Assembly (NCBI GenBank): GCA_024180945.1
Contig: JAKSGN010000023.1
Location: forward strand, 1,488,001 to 1,552,000
DNA length: 64,000 bases
Direction of reading: 5' to 3'
Source: Macrophomina tecta
Lineage: Eukaryota; Ascomycota; Dothideomycetes; Botryosphaeriales; Botryosphaeriaceae
Below the pieces are notes generated by a model, which worked only from the letters and a program-made list of their open reading frames with translations, searched no databases and was not told where the DNA came from. Shown here in pieces: positions 19,942 through 30,713 of this stretch; position 1 is the first letter of the stretch; each line of letters opens with the position of its first letter. The position numbers and the translations under genes are program-made.

Positions 19942-21962
19942 TCATCCATCCCTACTGTCTACCCTGTGCTTCTTGAATGGCCGTTCCTGCTCTCCCGAAT
20001 CATCAAAAACCACGCTCTCGCCAGGATTTTGGGCGATTTGGATTTCTGAAGAGCTATGGACATAAGCCTCGGAGCTGAGAATATTCAGGTTGTTTAGATA
20101 CTGAAGACATGCATGAAACTGCCTTTCGTTGGCTACTCGTACCCGTTTGTTGAACATGATATAGTCGCTGCCTTCCTGAAATCTTAACCCTTGTTCTCCT
20201 TCTGCTGCAAGAATGCTGATCAACTTGCTCCATGACGGAATTGCAGTTGAAGGTCCCATAAGATCCCTTGAGCAGATTATATCTTGCTTTGCACGATCAT
20301 CGGCCCTCATGAAGTGGAATGCCATCGAGGCGAATTGGGGTAAAGCGACCGAACGATATGCTTGTTGGCTATGGTCTTCGCGAGAATTCTCCGAGGCAAC
20401 AAGTGCAAACCGCTCGTCTGATTCCGGATGATCCAACGATCTGTTAAGGTTGGATTTGTCTCCTTCCCAAATCGTGGAAGCAGGCGCCTCTGACTGTTGT
20501 GTCCATGATGCGTCCAGGTATGGGGTATTTGATCTGGTGGAAGCGGCACTTATCAAGCCCGTTAAAGAAATCCCAGCAGTTGAATCAGCAGGAATAGCTC
20601 GCCGAGCAGAACCCAGCCGGCCTTCGAGATCTTGTTTCGCCGCAGCCTCCATTATTTTACACATGTCATTCGTGAGGCTTCTGTACTGTCTATAGGTGCA
20701 GGCGTCGCTTGCTTTTGGGGGAAACCAGGAAGGGTATATCTTTTGATGGCAAGAGGACACGAGGAATGAATCTGGGTGAGCTGTAAAGAATAAGCTACAC
20801 AGGTAGCAAGACTTCTTACTCACACCCATAAACCGAAATGAGGGCCTTAGCTGCTTGTTGTGATCGTAGAAGCTTAGCAGTTGTACCTCGGCGTGAACGG
20901 TGAGATTTCGGGAGCAGGCTCGTAGAAAATGCGCTTCAGCGTCTGCTGTGTTCCAAACTCTACCGATGCGGGAAATGTACTCATCCGTGAGGTGCCCAAC
21001 TATTCTTCGTAAGACGCGTTGCAAGGGAGAGTCTCCGATAGATGGAGAAAAATGCTTTGTGCCCGGCGCTGCAACAGCTTCCACAGTCATCTGGTTGAAT
21101 AGGAAAGGGCATTCCGATACCAATCGTATCATGGCTTTCGCGGCGATGCTGTAACGGCTCAACTTCAAGATAGAGAGGATCCATCGAGGCAATCCGTCCC
21201 CCTGCGTATAAAAGGCTTGTTTCAGGAATTCGGGATAATATTTCCGTGCGTCTTCAGCCCATACCAAATGGTGCAAAAATGTCTCAGGCTCGGTGTCCGA
21301 AGGGGCATTCACAAGTGAATAGATATGTTCGAACCAGTCCAGGAACTGCTGGAGGGTGCGTGGTCTGGAACCACATTCCAAAGTTGAAGATTTTTCTAAA
21401 CGATTCCCGATGGTCGAGAGAGAATTTTCGACAGCGTTTTGGGCAGCTGCAATGTCTTTCAAATATTCTCGAACCTTGGAGATATCTAGCTTGATGATGC
21501 AGAGCAAGATCTCTTTTTCAGCTATTAACGGGTCAAAGCCTGCGAATAGGAGATTAGCCTGGAAATCAAGTGCCAATATAATATCCTTAGATTCTAATAC
21601 GTAGAAGACTCACGCGTGATTGAAAGGTCGTTCAAAATGCCAATTATTTGCCGAAGGTGCGATAATACATGTTCGCGTACACCACCATTGCTGGCGATTC
21701 TCAGAACAGTCCCATGTGGGTGTCCCTCCTCCATACATGCTGCAGAGACACTGTCAGCATCCCTTTTAATAGCGCAAACGAGGGCGACTGAATCAAGAAA
21801 CTTTCGTTTCAGCAGACTCTCTCGCGATATTCCGAGCTCATGCGAATCATGGTCAAGGCCGTATGCTGTGGGCTCCCCGCGTACGGGGTCGAGCGAATAG
21901 AGAAGGACTGCGGCTTGGATGAAGCGTTTCAAGACGTTACCAGTGATCGCGAGAGAGCTCAT
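19942..21962 (-). CDS. OTT_1508-type deaminase-fold protein (two exons)
   Basis: Exon 1 is 21962..21614 and exon 2 is 21539..19942. The 74-base intron has GTGAGT, a GCTAAT branch and CGCAG, and the frame is kept, giving 648 residues. Around residues 325-365 the pattern VHAEVQLLSFY followed by SKKSCYLCSLFF is the zinc-binding and catalytic signature (HAE..CxxC) of the cytidine-deaminase fold. The layout, with a long helical N-terminal region and that signature in the middle, fits the fungal OTT_1508-like deaminase family. Such proteins are predicted to deaminate nucleic-acid bases or nucleotides, and their biological role in fungi is not established. The catalytic residues are all present. The C-terminal 250 residues are low-complexity and end with a basic patch (RPFKKHR). 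LINE1 lies about 250 bases downstream. Confidence 0.8.
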
Positions 21963-23136
21963 ACTAGATAGGTGAATTATTAGAAAGCCTGCACATCGAG
22001 AGAAGAGAGTGAAGAAAAAGAGGTGCGAGGGTCCCCATAAGCAGTAGATTAGTAGGCTGACAGCTCAGCGGCGCTTAAACTGCCAATGCGCCCGCGTGCA
22101 CGTGTTCCAACGAGGGGTTTAAACTGCATATTAGCGCCAGAACGATGCAACGAATGAACATGGTGGATCTGATGATTTTTGGCTTTAAGCTATACCTGAG
22201 ACAGAAAAGTGTTAAGTTGCTGGACTTCCGGGATCAGCGAATTCTGATTTAATGTGCGCTCCTGCCACCCCTTGCATATGAGTAAATAGAGTTCGTAGCG
22301 GGCACGCACGGGCTCTTTTGACTCGGCCAGTCCATTGCCCCGCTTGGGCCGCCTGCACGGGCTTCCACTGGTAAGTTTAGAGGTCGCGTCGGTGGAAACC
22401 CGATGGTGTACCTGGTAATCCGATGCTTCGAAGATCGCCTCCTATAGCCGGAGTTTGAGCGTAAAACGGGTCCAGCTTCTGTGAGCTGCCACTTCAAAAG
22501 GCGTTTATGTTACGAGATTGACGAGAGTGAGTGAAACGGCACATACAGCGTGTCAACGAGAGAACGGAGGTGGAAGGAGTCAAACCGAAATAGACAAAAG
22601 TCGATCGAGAGCGAGAAGCGGCGCAAGGGGAGATGGCAATGCGTGGAAGGCGACGGGGAGGTGGAAACGCGATGACTCAACCGGCGAGGGCGAGGATTGG
22701 CTGCCAAGCATTATTGGTCGCCCCGGCGAGCCTGCGCCTCCGCCTAAGCTACTTTCGTGCGAGACCCGCTCTTCCACAGCCAATTGTCTTCTGTACCTAT
22801 TGCATCGGAGCCGTGCTAATAATACGTGGTGCTGCCGCGACACTTTTAGTCCTCCAATCAGAAAATAGGCGGTAATGATTGAAAACCCAATCACACTTGG
22901 GGGCTAGAGAGCAATACTACTGGTGACGCGCGCTGCGCACGCTGATGGCCTGAAACATCATGAAAATGGAATTAAAAGCGGGTCTGAAAAGAGGGAGAGA
23001 GTGAAGGGGAGCGAGTTTGCTTCGGAGAAAAGGCAGCAAAAGTCTGAGAGGGGAAAGCTGTTGTGGCCCGATGACGTCCGGCGGAAGGCGGGGAACCCTG
23101 CGGTTTTGTCCAGAAATATAGTTTCATTAATTATAG
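21963..23136. other. Intergenic, no gene seen
   Basis: About 1.2 kb between the deaminase gene and transposon E5. Several short open frames on both strands overlap each other and show no domain. It should contain the deaminase promoter. I see no terminal repeats or long internal repeats. Confidence 0.45.
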
Positions 23137-23138
23137 TA

Positions 23139-24987
23139 ACGTATCGGATAAGCGAGTGTGCCAGACAAGCGAGTGTGCCACCCCATTAAAGCTCGATCGC
23201 TTTAAAGACGAATAACTCCGCAACGCCTTATAAAATTGACTATCTATAATATACAGCCTATTCTATAGTAGCTTCCACATCTTTTTGGCATGTACGAGAA
23301 TTATGCCCAGTCTCGCCGCATTGCCCACATCGCCTTTGCTTCTTCGCAGGCCCCTCCGCTTGCCCATCACTTTGGCGCGTTTCCCCCGAAATCTGCTGGT
23401 TAATAGTATTTTTATCGACTAAATCCCGTCCTTCTTGAATTGTAAGAGTCCCTCGCTTCTGAATCCGCTTCTTTTGGCTTTTTTTGCGTCGCGTTGCGGC
23501 CTTATTTGCCTTTTGAAGGTTTGCGACTTCGGCTTGCAAAAGTACGGCCGAATGCGCCATCATTTGCGCCCCCTTTGCAAGCCGGTCGAGCGCCTCATGG
23601 ATTGGCGCTGGTGAGCTATCCTGATGCCTTGCAATCTTGCTCCGAATAAGCTCAGTTTGAGACGCTAATTCGGCTGGGTTGTGTGGTGTTTGGGAGTCCC
23701 AACTTGCGACCTCCGGGAGGGTGGGCGTTGGTGTCCGAATTTTAACATCGAGCTTCGAAAGAACCGCTTCTGGATCGAGTAGGACTAATCCAGCACCTCA
23801 GAATGAGGATACGACATGCTCCTTCGTAAATGCGGCTTCGAATGCGGCCCTAAACGCGGGTAGAAACTCAAGCTTCGTAATATGGTTGATATGCGATCGT
23901 ATCAAGTCTTCGATCTGCTTCCCATACGCCTTCTTGAGCAGCGCAAAACAGCCGACATCGAGTGGCTGGAGGAGGTGGGATGAATGCGCAGGCATACAGA
24001 GCGCGATAATCTTGTGTTCCTGGCAAAACGCGTCGAATTCGGCCGAATTGTGACTCTCATGGCCGTCAAGAATTAGAAGGCGGTATGCTCCAATTACGCG
24101 GTCCTTTGTGTGCTTTTCGAAGTGCTCGAGCCACTGCAGACCAAGTTCATTTGTCGTCCAACCATTATCGCTTAATGCGACGGCCCAATTGCGTGGCATG
24201 TCGTCGCTGTACCAAGCGGAGAGGTGGTACTGGCCTTTGAAGATCACGAACGGCGGGATAGCCCAGCCCTGCGCGTTGACTCCTTGGATCACCGTAACCC
24301 ACTCGCGATTGCCTGGCTGAACCGATTTTGGTCGATCGCGTCGTTCAGAGGCGGTGATAACCATTCCAGCTGCAATCATGCCCATAAGGAAGCCGATTTC
24401 GTCGAAGTTGTAGATATCACCGTCCACGATCCCGTACTTCGCGATTGTATTCTGCACGAGCTCAAACCACTTCGTAATAATCTTAGGATCCTCGCATTTC
24501 GCTCGCTAGTAGTCGTACTTGCGATTTATGCGTGTTTTTAGCTCGGGAGTACGCCTTACGAAGTTTGTAGGCCATTTCTTCCCGACCTTGCCTCCGGCAC
24601 GATCGGCGAGTAGTTTATTCGCCATATCTTCAACGTCGCGAAGCCGGGGGGGAAATCCTCGTGAATCTAGGTCGAGGATACGTCGAATAATTACGGATTC
24701 CTCGGGATCGGTAGGCTTTCGCGAATTGGGCGTGCAATCGCGTCGTGAATGGGTCCCGTCGCGTCGTCGCTTAAGAGTCATTCGATTGACGTGGTACGTC
24801 TCCGCAGCCCCCCGATTACTCCGAATTCTGCCTTGATCGATAGCCTGCTTTGCTAAGAATAGACGAGATTCATATAAGGGAGGTTGCACGTGGTTTGGTT
24901 GTTGCATGGTTGATAGAAGCTAAGGTGATGCGTTTTGTTGATGGGTGGCACACTCGCTTGTCTGGCACACTCGCTTATCCGATACGT
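23139..24987 (-). mobile_element. Fot1-like transposon E5, full length, transposase with two stops
   Basis: TA-flanked (23137-23138, 24988-24989) and 1849 bp long. Both ends are identical: ACGTATCGGAT, then AAGCGAGTGTGCCA, GAC, AAGCGAGTGTGCCA and CCCC. The transposase is on the minus strand and is the full-length relative of the deleted copies E3 and E6. Confidence 0.94.
23258..24907 (-). pseudogene. E5 Fot1-like transposase with two nonsense codons
   Basis: The protein reads from ATG at 24907 (MQQPNHVQPP) to a stop at 23258 in one continuous frame, broken only by TAG at 24508-24506 (a CAG in related copies) and TGA at 23800-23798 (expected CGA). Both stops are C-to-T changes. NFDEIGF, ILDGHESH and QPLDVGCF are present, so the DD35D core survives. 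The C-terminal CCHC knuckle (CGQCGETGHNSRTC) is intact. About 550 codons in all, matching E1. Confidence 0.93.
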
Positions 24988-25116
24988 TATAAACAAGTTT
25001 TGAAGTGAAATCTGTGCTCATTTAATGAAAGCGGACCAGAATTCTGCTAGTAAAAATAAATTGTGCATCTTGGTTGAGGTACTTATTAATAGGATGATTT
25101 TATACTATCCTCGATA

Positions 25117-25344
25117 ATGAGGTCAGTATATACCACCTTACCAAGTGAGTTGCTGACGATTTTGAGAGATATGTGCACGTCTATATTATTTCAATCTATT
25201 GGCGTTGGAGATCTTGATGGTGCAAGACCGATTGATTGGAGGTGGCATGAGCTGGTGGTGGGGTACCAGAGGCTCTCTGATATATACACTTTAAATGTGT
25301 TAACCGCATTGAATGAGATTTTGAAGCTTATTTCCAACAATTGA
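25117..25344 (+). other. Short open frame of unknown status
   Basis: An ATG-initiated frame of 75 codons with mixed, protein-like composition but no domain. It could be an exon of an unrecognised gene or chance. The surrounding 380 bases between E5 and the RNase III-like gene hold nothing else. Confidence 0.2.
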
Positions 25345-25381
25345 AATTGTCTATCAAGTTACTTACTTCCATTTCGGCAGC

Positions 25382-27421
25382 TCACTCTGATTGTGGGTTT
25401 CGCAGGCTCGCCGGGGAACCGCACAAGCAAATGTTCAAGAGCTCCTGTGAATCCATTGATAAACCCTCAAAATCATTCACTTCCGTAAATTCAATAGGGT
25501 ATAACACCCCAGGTTCCAACCTTCCGTCAACGAGTGCCGTGAGCGCTGGTTCAACAGCTTGGCTGAGTTTAGCGAGAGCTATTCCATGTTGTTCATACAT
25601 TAGCTTGGAAAAAGATGCAAACACGCCCACGGGAATCGATATCAGCCTACAACTGTCAGCAATTCTGTTCCCAATATGGATTCTGATACTAACGTGCGAT
25701 TGGTGACTGCATGTTCTGAGTACGATGGGCCGCAAGAAAGTAATGCAAGGATCCCAAACCCATACTGTTGGATCAATTATTGTAACCTTCTTGCAAGTCT
25801 CCGCAACTGTGTGAGGCTCTCACGGACTTTCTTGAACTCCGCTGTTCCTTTCAATAAATTGGGCGCGACCTTAGACAACAACCTGTCCGTCAATGCAGCC
25901 TTCTGCATCATAGCAGGATTTCCTGCCTGGTGTTTATGACTCATGCCAAAGTTCGACGGAGTTTCCACGATCATCTCGTTGTCTTGGCGCAAGGTTTCAA
26001 GCTCTGCCTCAAAGAGCTTGATGACGTGATAACGCCTTACCAGCACAGATAGAGCTTCTTGGCCGTCGTGTAGGCGAATCTCTCTAAACCTGTCCATGGG
26101 ATGTAAATTTGGCCCAATGGTGGAGGTAGAGGCATGCAGTTTAGTCCTAGCAGTTTTAAGGCTTCCTCTGAATTGGACAAGTGAATCGCAACTACCAATG
26201 CCTGTATATAGTAGGCGCAGCTTGTCCACGTTAGAGGAGTTCGTGGCTAATTCGGCAATCCGCGCAGGGTCCAAGAAGTTTTGCAGATTCCCGCGCCACG
26301 TGCTTGAGAAGTCGTTCAAGGTCTCCAAATCTTCATTAATAAGCCTCTGTTGCAAGGAGCTGCTATGCGATGTTCCAGGATGCTCACGCAAGTGCTTTCT
26401 CTTTCCAGGTTTCGCTGCTTTTTGTGAAATCTCAGACGTATCTGATGGCCTTTGGCCAGTGCCAATCATCTCTCCGTCGTTGATCTGGATTCTCTGCTCT
26501 GATTGTGCGACCGCCGTATGAAGGGTATCCAGTCTAAAGAATTCTGAAACTTCTCTGTTCGTGCGTGGATCGAAGCGTGGAACGCTTGCATTTCGAGTAG
26601 ATGCTTCGAGAATTTAGTGATAATTCGTCTGCTTGATGCGCATGACATACTCTCAGTTTCAACAGACCAGGCAGCATCAAATTCTATTTCCATGTCGTCG
26701 TAAGAAAGCAAAGTTAAATGTGTACAAGGGATTGACTCGTGCTGAAATTCGCTAGAGCAATGGATCATCGAAGCATCCAATTGATCCGGACTTGTGTGTG
26801 GTGTGCTGGGATTCGAAATTTCGCCAGGCGTGCTGTATCGAATATCTTCAATCTCCACTACGGCTGTGGAACTACTATCATTGGCCGTTCGCTCCATGCC
26901 CATGATGATGTTTTCTATCCGGCGTAAGATTTTGAAGATTTCATCGCAAGCATTCGAAGTAATCTCGTTCGATGCGCCGAGATCAAGCCATATTGCACCG
27001 AAGATGGCAGTCAAGGCGTTGGATAGGCCTTTCGTGCTGCTGCCGAATGCTTTGTTTTATAAATCTGTTGATTCCTAGCTTCGCGCAGACTGTTCCTTGT
27101 CCTGTCCTAGTTTGAAACCAGTGGTCACGGATATTCACGTCCTCTACTTTGATCTGAGAAAGCCTGCCGACCGAGAAGCGAGGGGTGAGACTTACTCTGG
27201 GTACCGTTCTCCACGACTACAGTGTATAGTGCATGCACCATCTGTATTACACGTATTCCCAAGCTAGCGAGACCTCTATTCCCATCGTAAGACGGTGTTT
27301 TTTCATCACGTCTGTGAGCTGCCGTGAGGGCGGTGTCAAGTAGCTTAGTATCGACGAATTTGTAGCCAATCATTGCTTGCACGTGTTCGGCCGCCATGTT
27401 CAGAAGGTTGAATGATCTCAT
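25382..27421 (-). pseudogene. RNase III-domain-like protein with long C-terminal region; probably frameshifted
   Basis: Exon 1 (27421 to about 27190) encodes VQAMIGYKFVDTKLLDTAL and NRGLASLGIRVIQMV, matching the start of a fungal RNase III domain. After an intron (GTAAGT), the frame continues with CAKLGINRFI, then GLSNALTAIFGAIWLD, the end of the domain. These two parts are out of frame by one base across an A-rich run near 27060. Further on, a clean 47-base intron (GTATGT..TCACTAA..AAG, about 26655-26609) joins WSVETE to STRNASVPRFDPRTNRE in frame, and a helical region follows to about 25780. A last part (25735-25382) is in another frame, through an unresolved intron or a second break. The acidic metal-binding signature of active RNase III (ERLEFLGD) is replaced by NRGLASLGI, so even the unbroken protein would probably lack nuclease activity. 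Confidence 0.6.
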
Positions 27422-27703
27422 AGTTTCAGATATAGAAAGCTGTCTGCATCTCGAGCTTTCCTTATATAACTTTTGATCTTGGGTGGTAACACAAATATCA
27501 TCATCTGGACCTCAAACTACTGTGACAGGAATAATGATACAACAAAGTTGCCACACTGCGAAGCGCTGCTGACCATCCACTTCTCTTCTACAATCCTCAC
27601 AGCACATTTGTGAATTGAAGAGACTATGTCTTGCAGGGATGATGCGAAAGAGTCTCATGCATGCGATGACTGAGCTGACGGCAGAGTAAGACTAAAATGC
27701 ATG

Positions 27704-27772
27704 GCGCTTCTGCACCCGATGATGCCGATCGTCGTAGTATTTGCCCTCGTGGACGCTAACTCGAAATGAGAT
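27704..27772 (+). repeat. Imperfect direct repeat, copy 1
   Basis: The segment has GGCGCTT, GCACCCGATGATG, GATCGTC and CTAACTCGAAATGAG in order. The same blocks in the same order and spacing recur at 28024-28092. I cannot assign it to a known element. Confidence 0.55.
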
Positions 27773-28023
27773 GTTGCGGATCAGGCCAGACAGAACCCCC
27801 CGAAGATGGAAAAGCGCTCTACAGCCCTAGATAAGCCCCACCACACGTCATTATGTTTATCTCTTCCGGCATGATGGATTTCTTTCATCTTGCCTTCCAA
27901 TCATTCGTTAATTTCTCATTTACCCGCACCACTTCAGAGTCCTACTTTAATTTCTCGTTATATTGGGCTTGTAATACGTATTACAGCATTTGAGTTTCCA
28001 TGCCCTTCACTGGCTAAAACGCG

Positions 28024-28092
28024 CGGCGCTTACGCACCCGATGATGCTGATCGTCTTTGGCATTCCGCCAACGTGAGCGCTAGCTCAAAATG
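28024..28092 (+). repeat. Imperfect direct repeat, copy 2
   Basis: Second copy of the 70-base segment at 27704, with about 75 percent identity by eye and the same orientation. Confidence 0.55.
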
Positions 28093-28430
28093 AGCCGTTA
28101 CAAATTAAACTAGCTGTAACCGAGCCGTACCGCACCTCAACTCATTTACCTTTCCCACAAGGTACGTTCCTGTCGTCCTAAGATATATAATTGGTTGGGT
28201 TCAACCAAAGAATTGGGTTTAACACGGACTATATCGTATTAAACAATAGAAATTAATGAAATTTAAAGAGGATAATAAGATAACTAGAGAACCAGAGTAA
28301 GGTGATGTGCTGGGGTAAGTACTTCGTGTTTTAGAAAAAGAGTGAAACATAGAAATAAAACATGAGGTTTTACAGAGAATAAATAATAATACGCAAAATA
28401 CGCAAGAGACATCTTATTATGCATCTAATA

Positions 28431-29553
28431 ACGTATCCCACAAGCGAGCGGACCACCCAAGCGAGCGGACCACCCCATTAACAAAACGCGTCACCTTAGC
28501 TTCTATTAACTATGCAACAACCAAACCACGCGTAATCACCCTTATATGAATCTCGTTTATTCTTAGTAAAGCAAGCTATCGATCAAGGCAGATTTCGGAG
28601 TAATCGGGGCGTTGCGGAAACGTACCACGTTAATCGAATGACTCTTAAGCGACGACGCGACGGGACCCATTCACGACGCGATTGCACGCCCAATTCGCGA
28701 AAGCTTACCGATCCCGAGGAATATTTGATTGTTCAACGCATTCTCGACCTAGATTCGCGAGGATTTCCGCCGCGGTTGAGTGCTGTTGAAGATATGGCAA
28801 ATAAGCTACTTACTGACCGCGCCGGATGTACCGTTGGCAAGAACTGGCCCTCCAACTTCGTGAAACGGACTCCCGGGCTTAAAACGCCTCTGAATCGCAA
28901 GTACGACTATCAGCGAGCGAAATGCGAGGACCTAGAGCTCATCGCGCAATGGTTCGAGCTCGTCCGGAACACTATCGCGAAGTATAGGATCGTGGACGGA
29001 GACACGTACAACTTCGACGAAGCCGGCTTCCTTATGGACATGATCGCAGCTGGAATGGTTGTTACAGCATCGGAGCAACGTACTCGATTAAAGACTGTTC
29101 AGTCAGGCAATCGTGAATGGGTTACGGTGATGATGGCGCATTCGGCTGTCCTTTTGCAGGCGGAAGCCGCGAATCTTCAAAGGGCAAACGAGGCCGCAAC
29201 GAGACGCAAGAAGCGGCAAAAAAGGGGATTTAAGAAGCGCAGGACCCTAATAATTTAAGCTGGGCAGGATTTGGTCGATAAAAATGCTGTTAACCAGCAG
29301 ATTCGACGGAAACGCGCGAAGGTGGTGCGCAATCGGATGGGCCTGCGGTGAAGCGACGGCGATGTGGGCAATGCGGTGAGCCTGGTCACAACTCTCGCAC
29401 ATGTTAAAAAGATGCGCAAACTACTATAGAATAGGCTCTCTATTATAGATGGTTAATTATCCAAGGCGTTGTGGAGTTATTCGTACTTAAAGCGATTGAG
29501 CTTTGATGGGGTGGTCCGCTCGCTTGGGTGGTCCGCTCGCTTGTGGGATACGT
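28431..29553 (+). mobile_element. Fot1-like non-autonomous element E6 (1123 bp)
   Basis: TA-flanked (28429-28430, 29554-29555). The ends are identical, with ACGTATCCCAC followed by two AAGCGAGCGGACCA repeats. It is a deletion derivative with the same internal junction as E3. Its right end lies inside the 3' end of the kinase-like gene on the other strand. Confidence 0.94.
28512..29430 (+). pseudogene. E6 internally deleted Fot1-like transposase
   Basis: It starts with ATG at 28512 (MQQPNHA) but the eighth codon is TAA where relatives have CAA. A long frame then runs to 29258 through the DNA-binding domains and NFDEAGF, the first catalytic Asp. It jumps from GNREWVTV directly to MMAHSAVLLQAE, losing the second and third Asp. 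The C-terminal CCHC piece follows in other frames to about 29430, where its last Cys codon is a stop (TAA). Confidence 0.9.
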
Positions 29554-30713
29554 TATTCTCAAAGATAAAAGAGTTTGCGTCCTCAGAGAATAACGTAAGA
29601 CCGCTATCAAGCCATTTGTGCCCCGTCTCTAGAGCGAAATGGTCATATGCCCATAGTAATCTGCTGGGGGAGGGCAAAAGATGTTCGTATACCCTATTAC
29701 AGGGTTCTGCGGGCAATTGCCGAGCTCGTTGAGTAATTTTAGACGCTGGCTGTCTTGGGGCCAATTTCATAGGGGCAGATTTTCGTTTCTTCTGAAGGAA
29801 TAACATAACGCGCTTTATACCTTCATCGTCGTCGAAAGGTTCATGTGTTTGGGATCCATTCCAGTGGAAAGCAAGTCTTTTAAAGTATAGTTTCTGCTTG
29901 TCACTCACGACAATATCTTCAGGCCCGCGACCTCCCCATGGGATGCCTAATTCGTGGAGCTTGCTGAAGGACTTTTGAAGCCGAGTAATCCACGCAGCTC
30001 TCAACGCATCCGGGACGTCAACTTCGGATAGAAGGGTCTTACCCGGTATTTCAAGCGCGTAGCCAATGATACGCGGATTCTTGCCAATATTTCTCCCAAA
30101 GCCAATGACACCTTGAACTTTCGGAACGCAATGACATTCATGTTGAATAGATATGAGTATATTTATCTCTTTGATCAAGTTTATCGGATATGACCGCGAC
30201 AAGTCGGGGAGAACGCACAGAACAAGTTTTTTGTCGATCTCTGCTTCAAGCAATATAGCCTTATCGAAATCCACGAACTTCAACAACTTCATATCTTGAG
30301 ATTCGTATAATGGCACCTCCAGGTCGCGGTACTCAATTCCATTTGGGCATAGATCGTCGGCCTTCCAAGGGCCTTGAAGTGTTTCTTTACAATCCCCCAG
30401 ACAGTAAAAGATTGACCAGACACGACAGTAGGCCTCAATGTTATTCTGGTTTTTGAGGTCAAAAACTGAGTTGATCTTGGTGCTAAATTTTTTTTAGCAC
30501 GTATTCCATGAACGCATACGTAAGGTATCGCTGCATAGATTCACCTAGGTCATCGTATATTGGGGTTTCAAGCTCGGGGAGTAATCCCCTTGGAGCTAGA
30601 AGTAAGTATGTTCGGCCATCGCGTTCTCTTGTGTACGAAATTGAGATGATATTCTCATTGTAGGAGTAAACTTGTTTGACGAATGAGGGTTTTCGATACG
30701 AGTAGAGGTCCAT
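29477..30713 (-). pseudogene. Degenerate protein-kinase-like gene with frameshift and transposon-derived C-terminus
   Basis: The frame from ATG at 30713 (MDLYSYRKPS) is open to an A8 run at 30489-30496. Removing one A would join it in frame to an open frame running to 29477, about 411 codons. The second part resembles fungal kinase-like proteins: an N-lobe-like segment (INILISIQHE), then LHELGIPWGGRGPEDIVV, which corresponds to the catalytic loop H..G..WGD.K..N but has Gly in place of the catalytic Asp, and Gly for Lys. It would therefore be a pseudokinase even if expressed. The last about 25 codons (from 29553 leftwards) are read out of the terminal repeat of transposon E6, so the original C-terminus has been replaced. 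Confidence 0.6.

Larger units (their letters stand above)
27422..28428. other. Intergenic, with a short imperfect direct repeat
   Basis: About 1 kb without a convincing gene between the RNase III-like gene and transposon E6. It holds two related 70-base segments, listed separately, and otherwise AT-rich sequence. Confidence 0.45.

Noticed and set aside
22249..23189. Several overlapping open frames of 60-116 codons between the deaminase gene and E5
   Set aside because: They overlap on both strands in low-complexity purine-rich sequence with no splice-consistent extension or recognisable motif.
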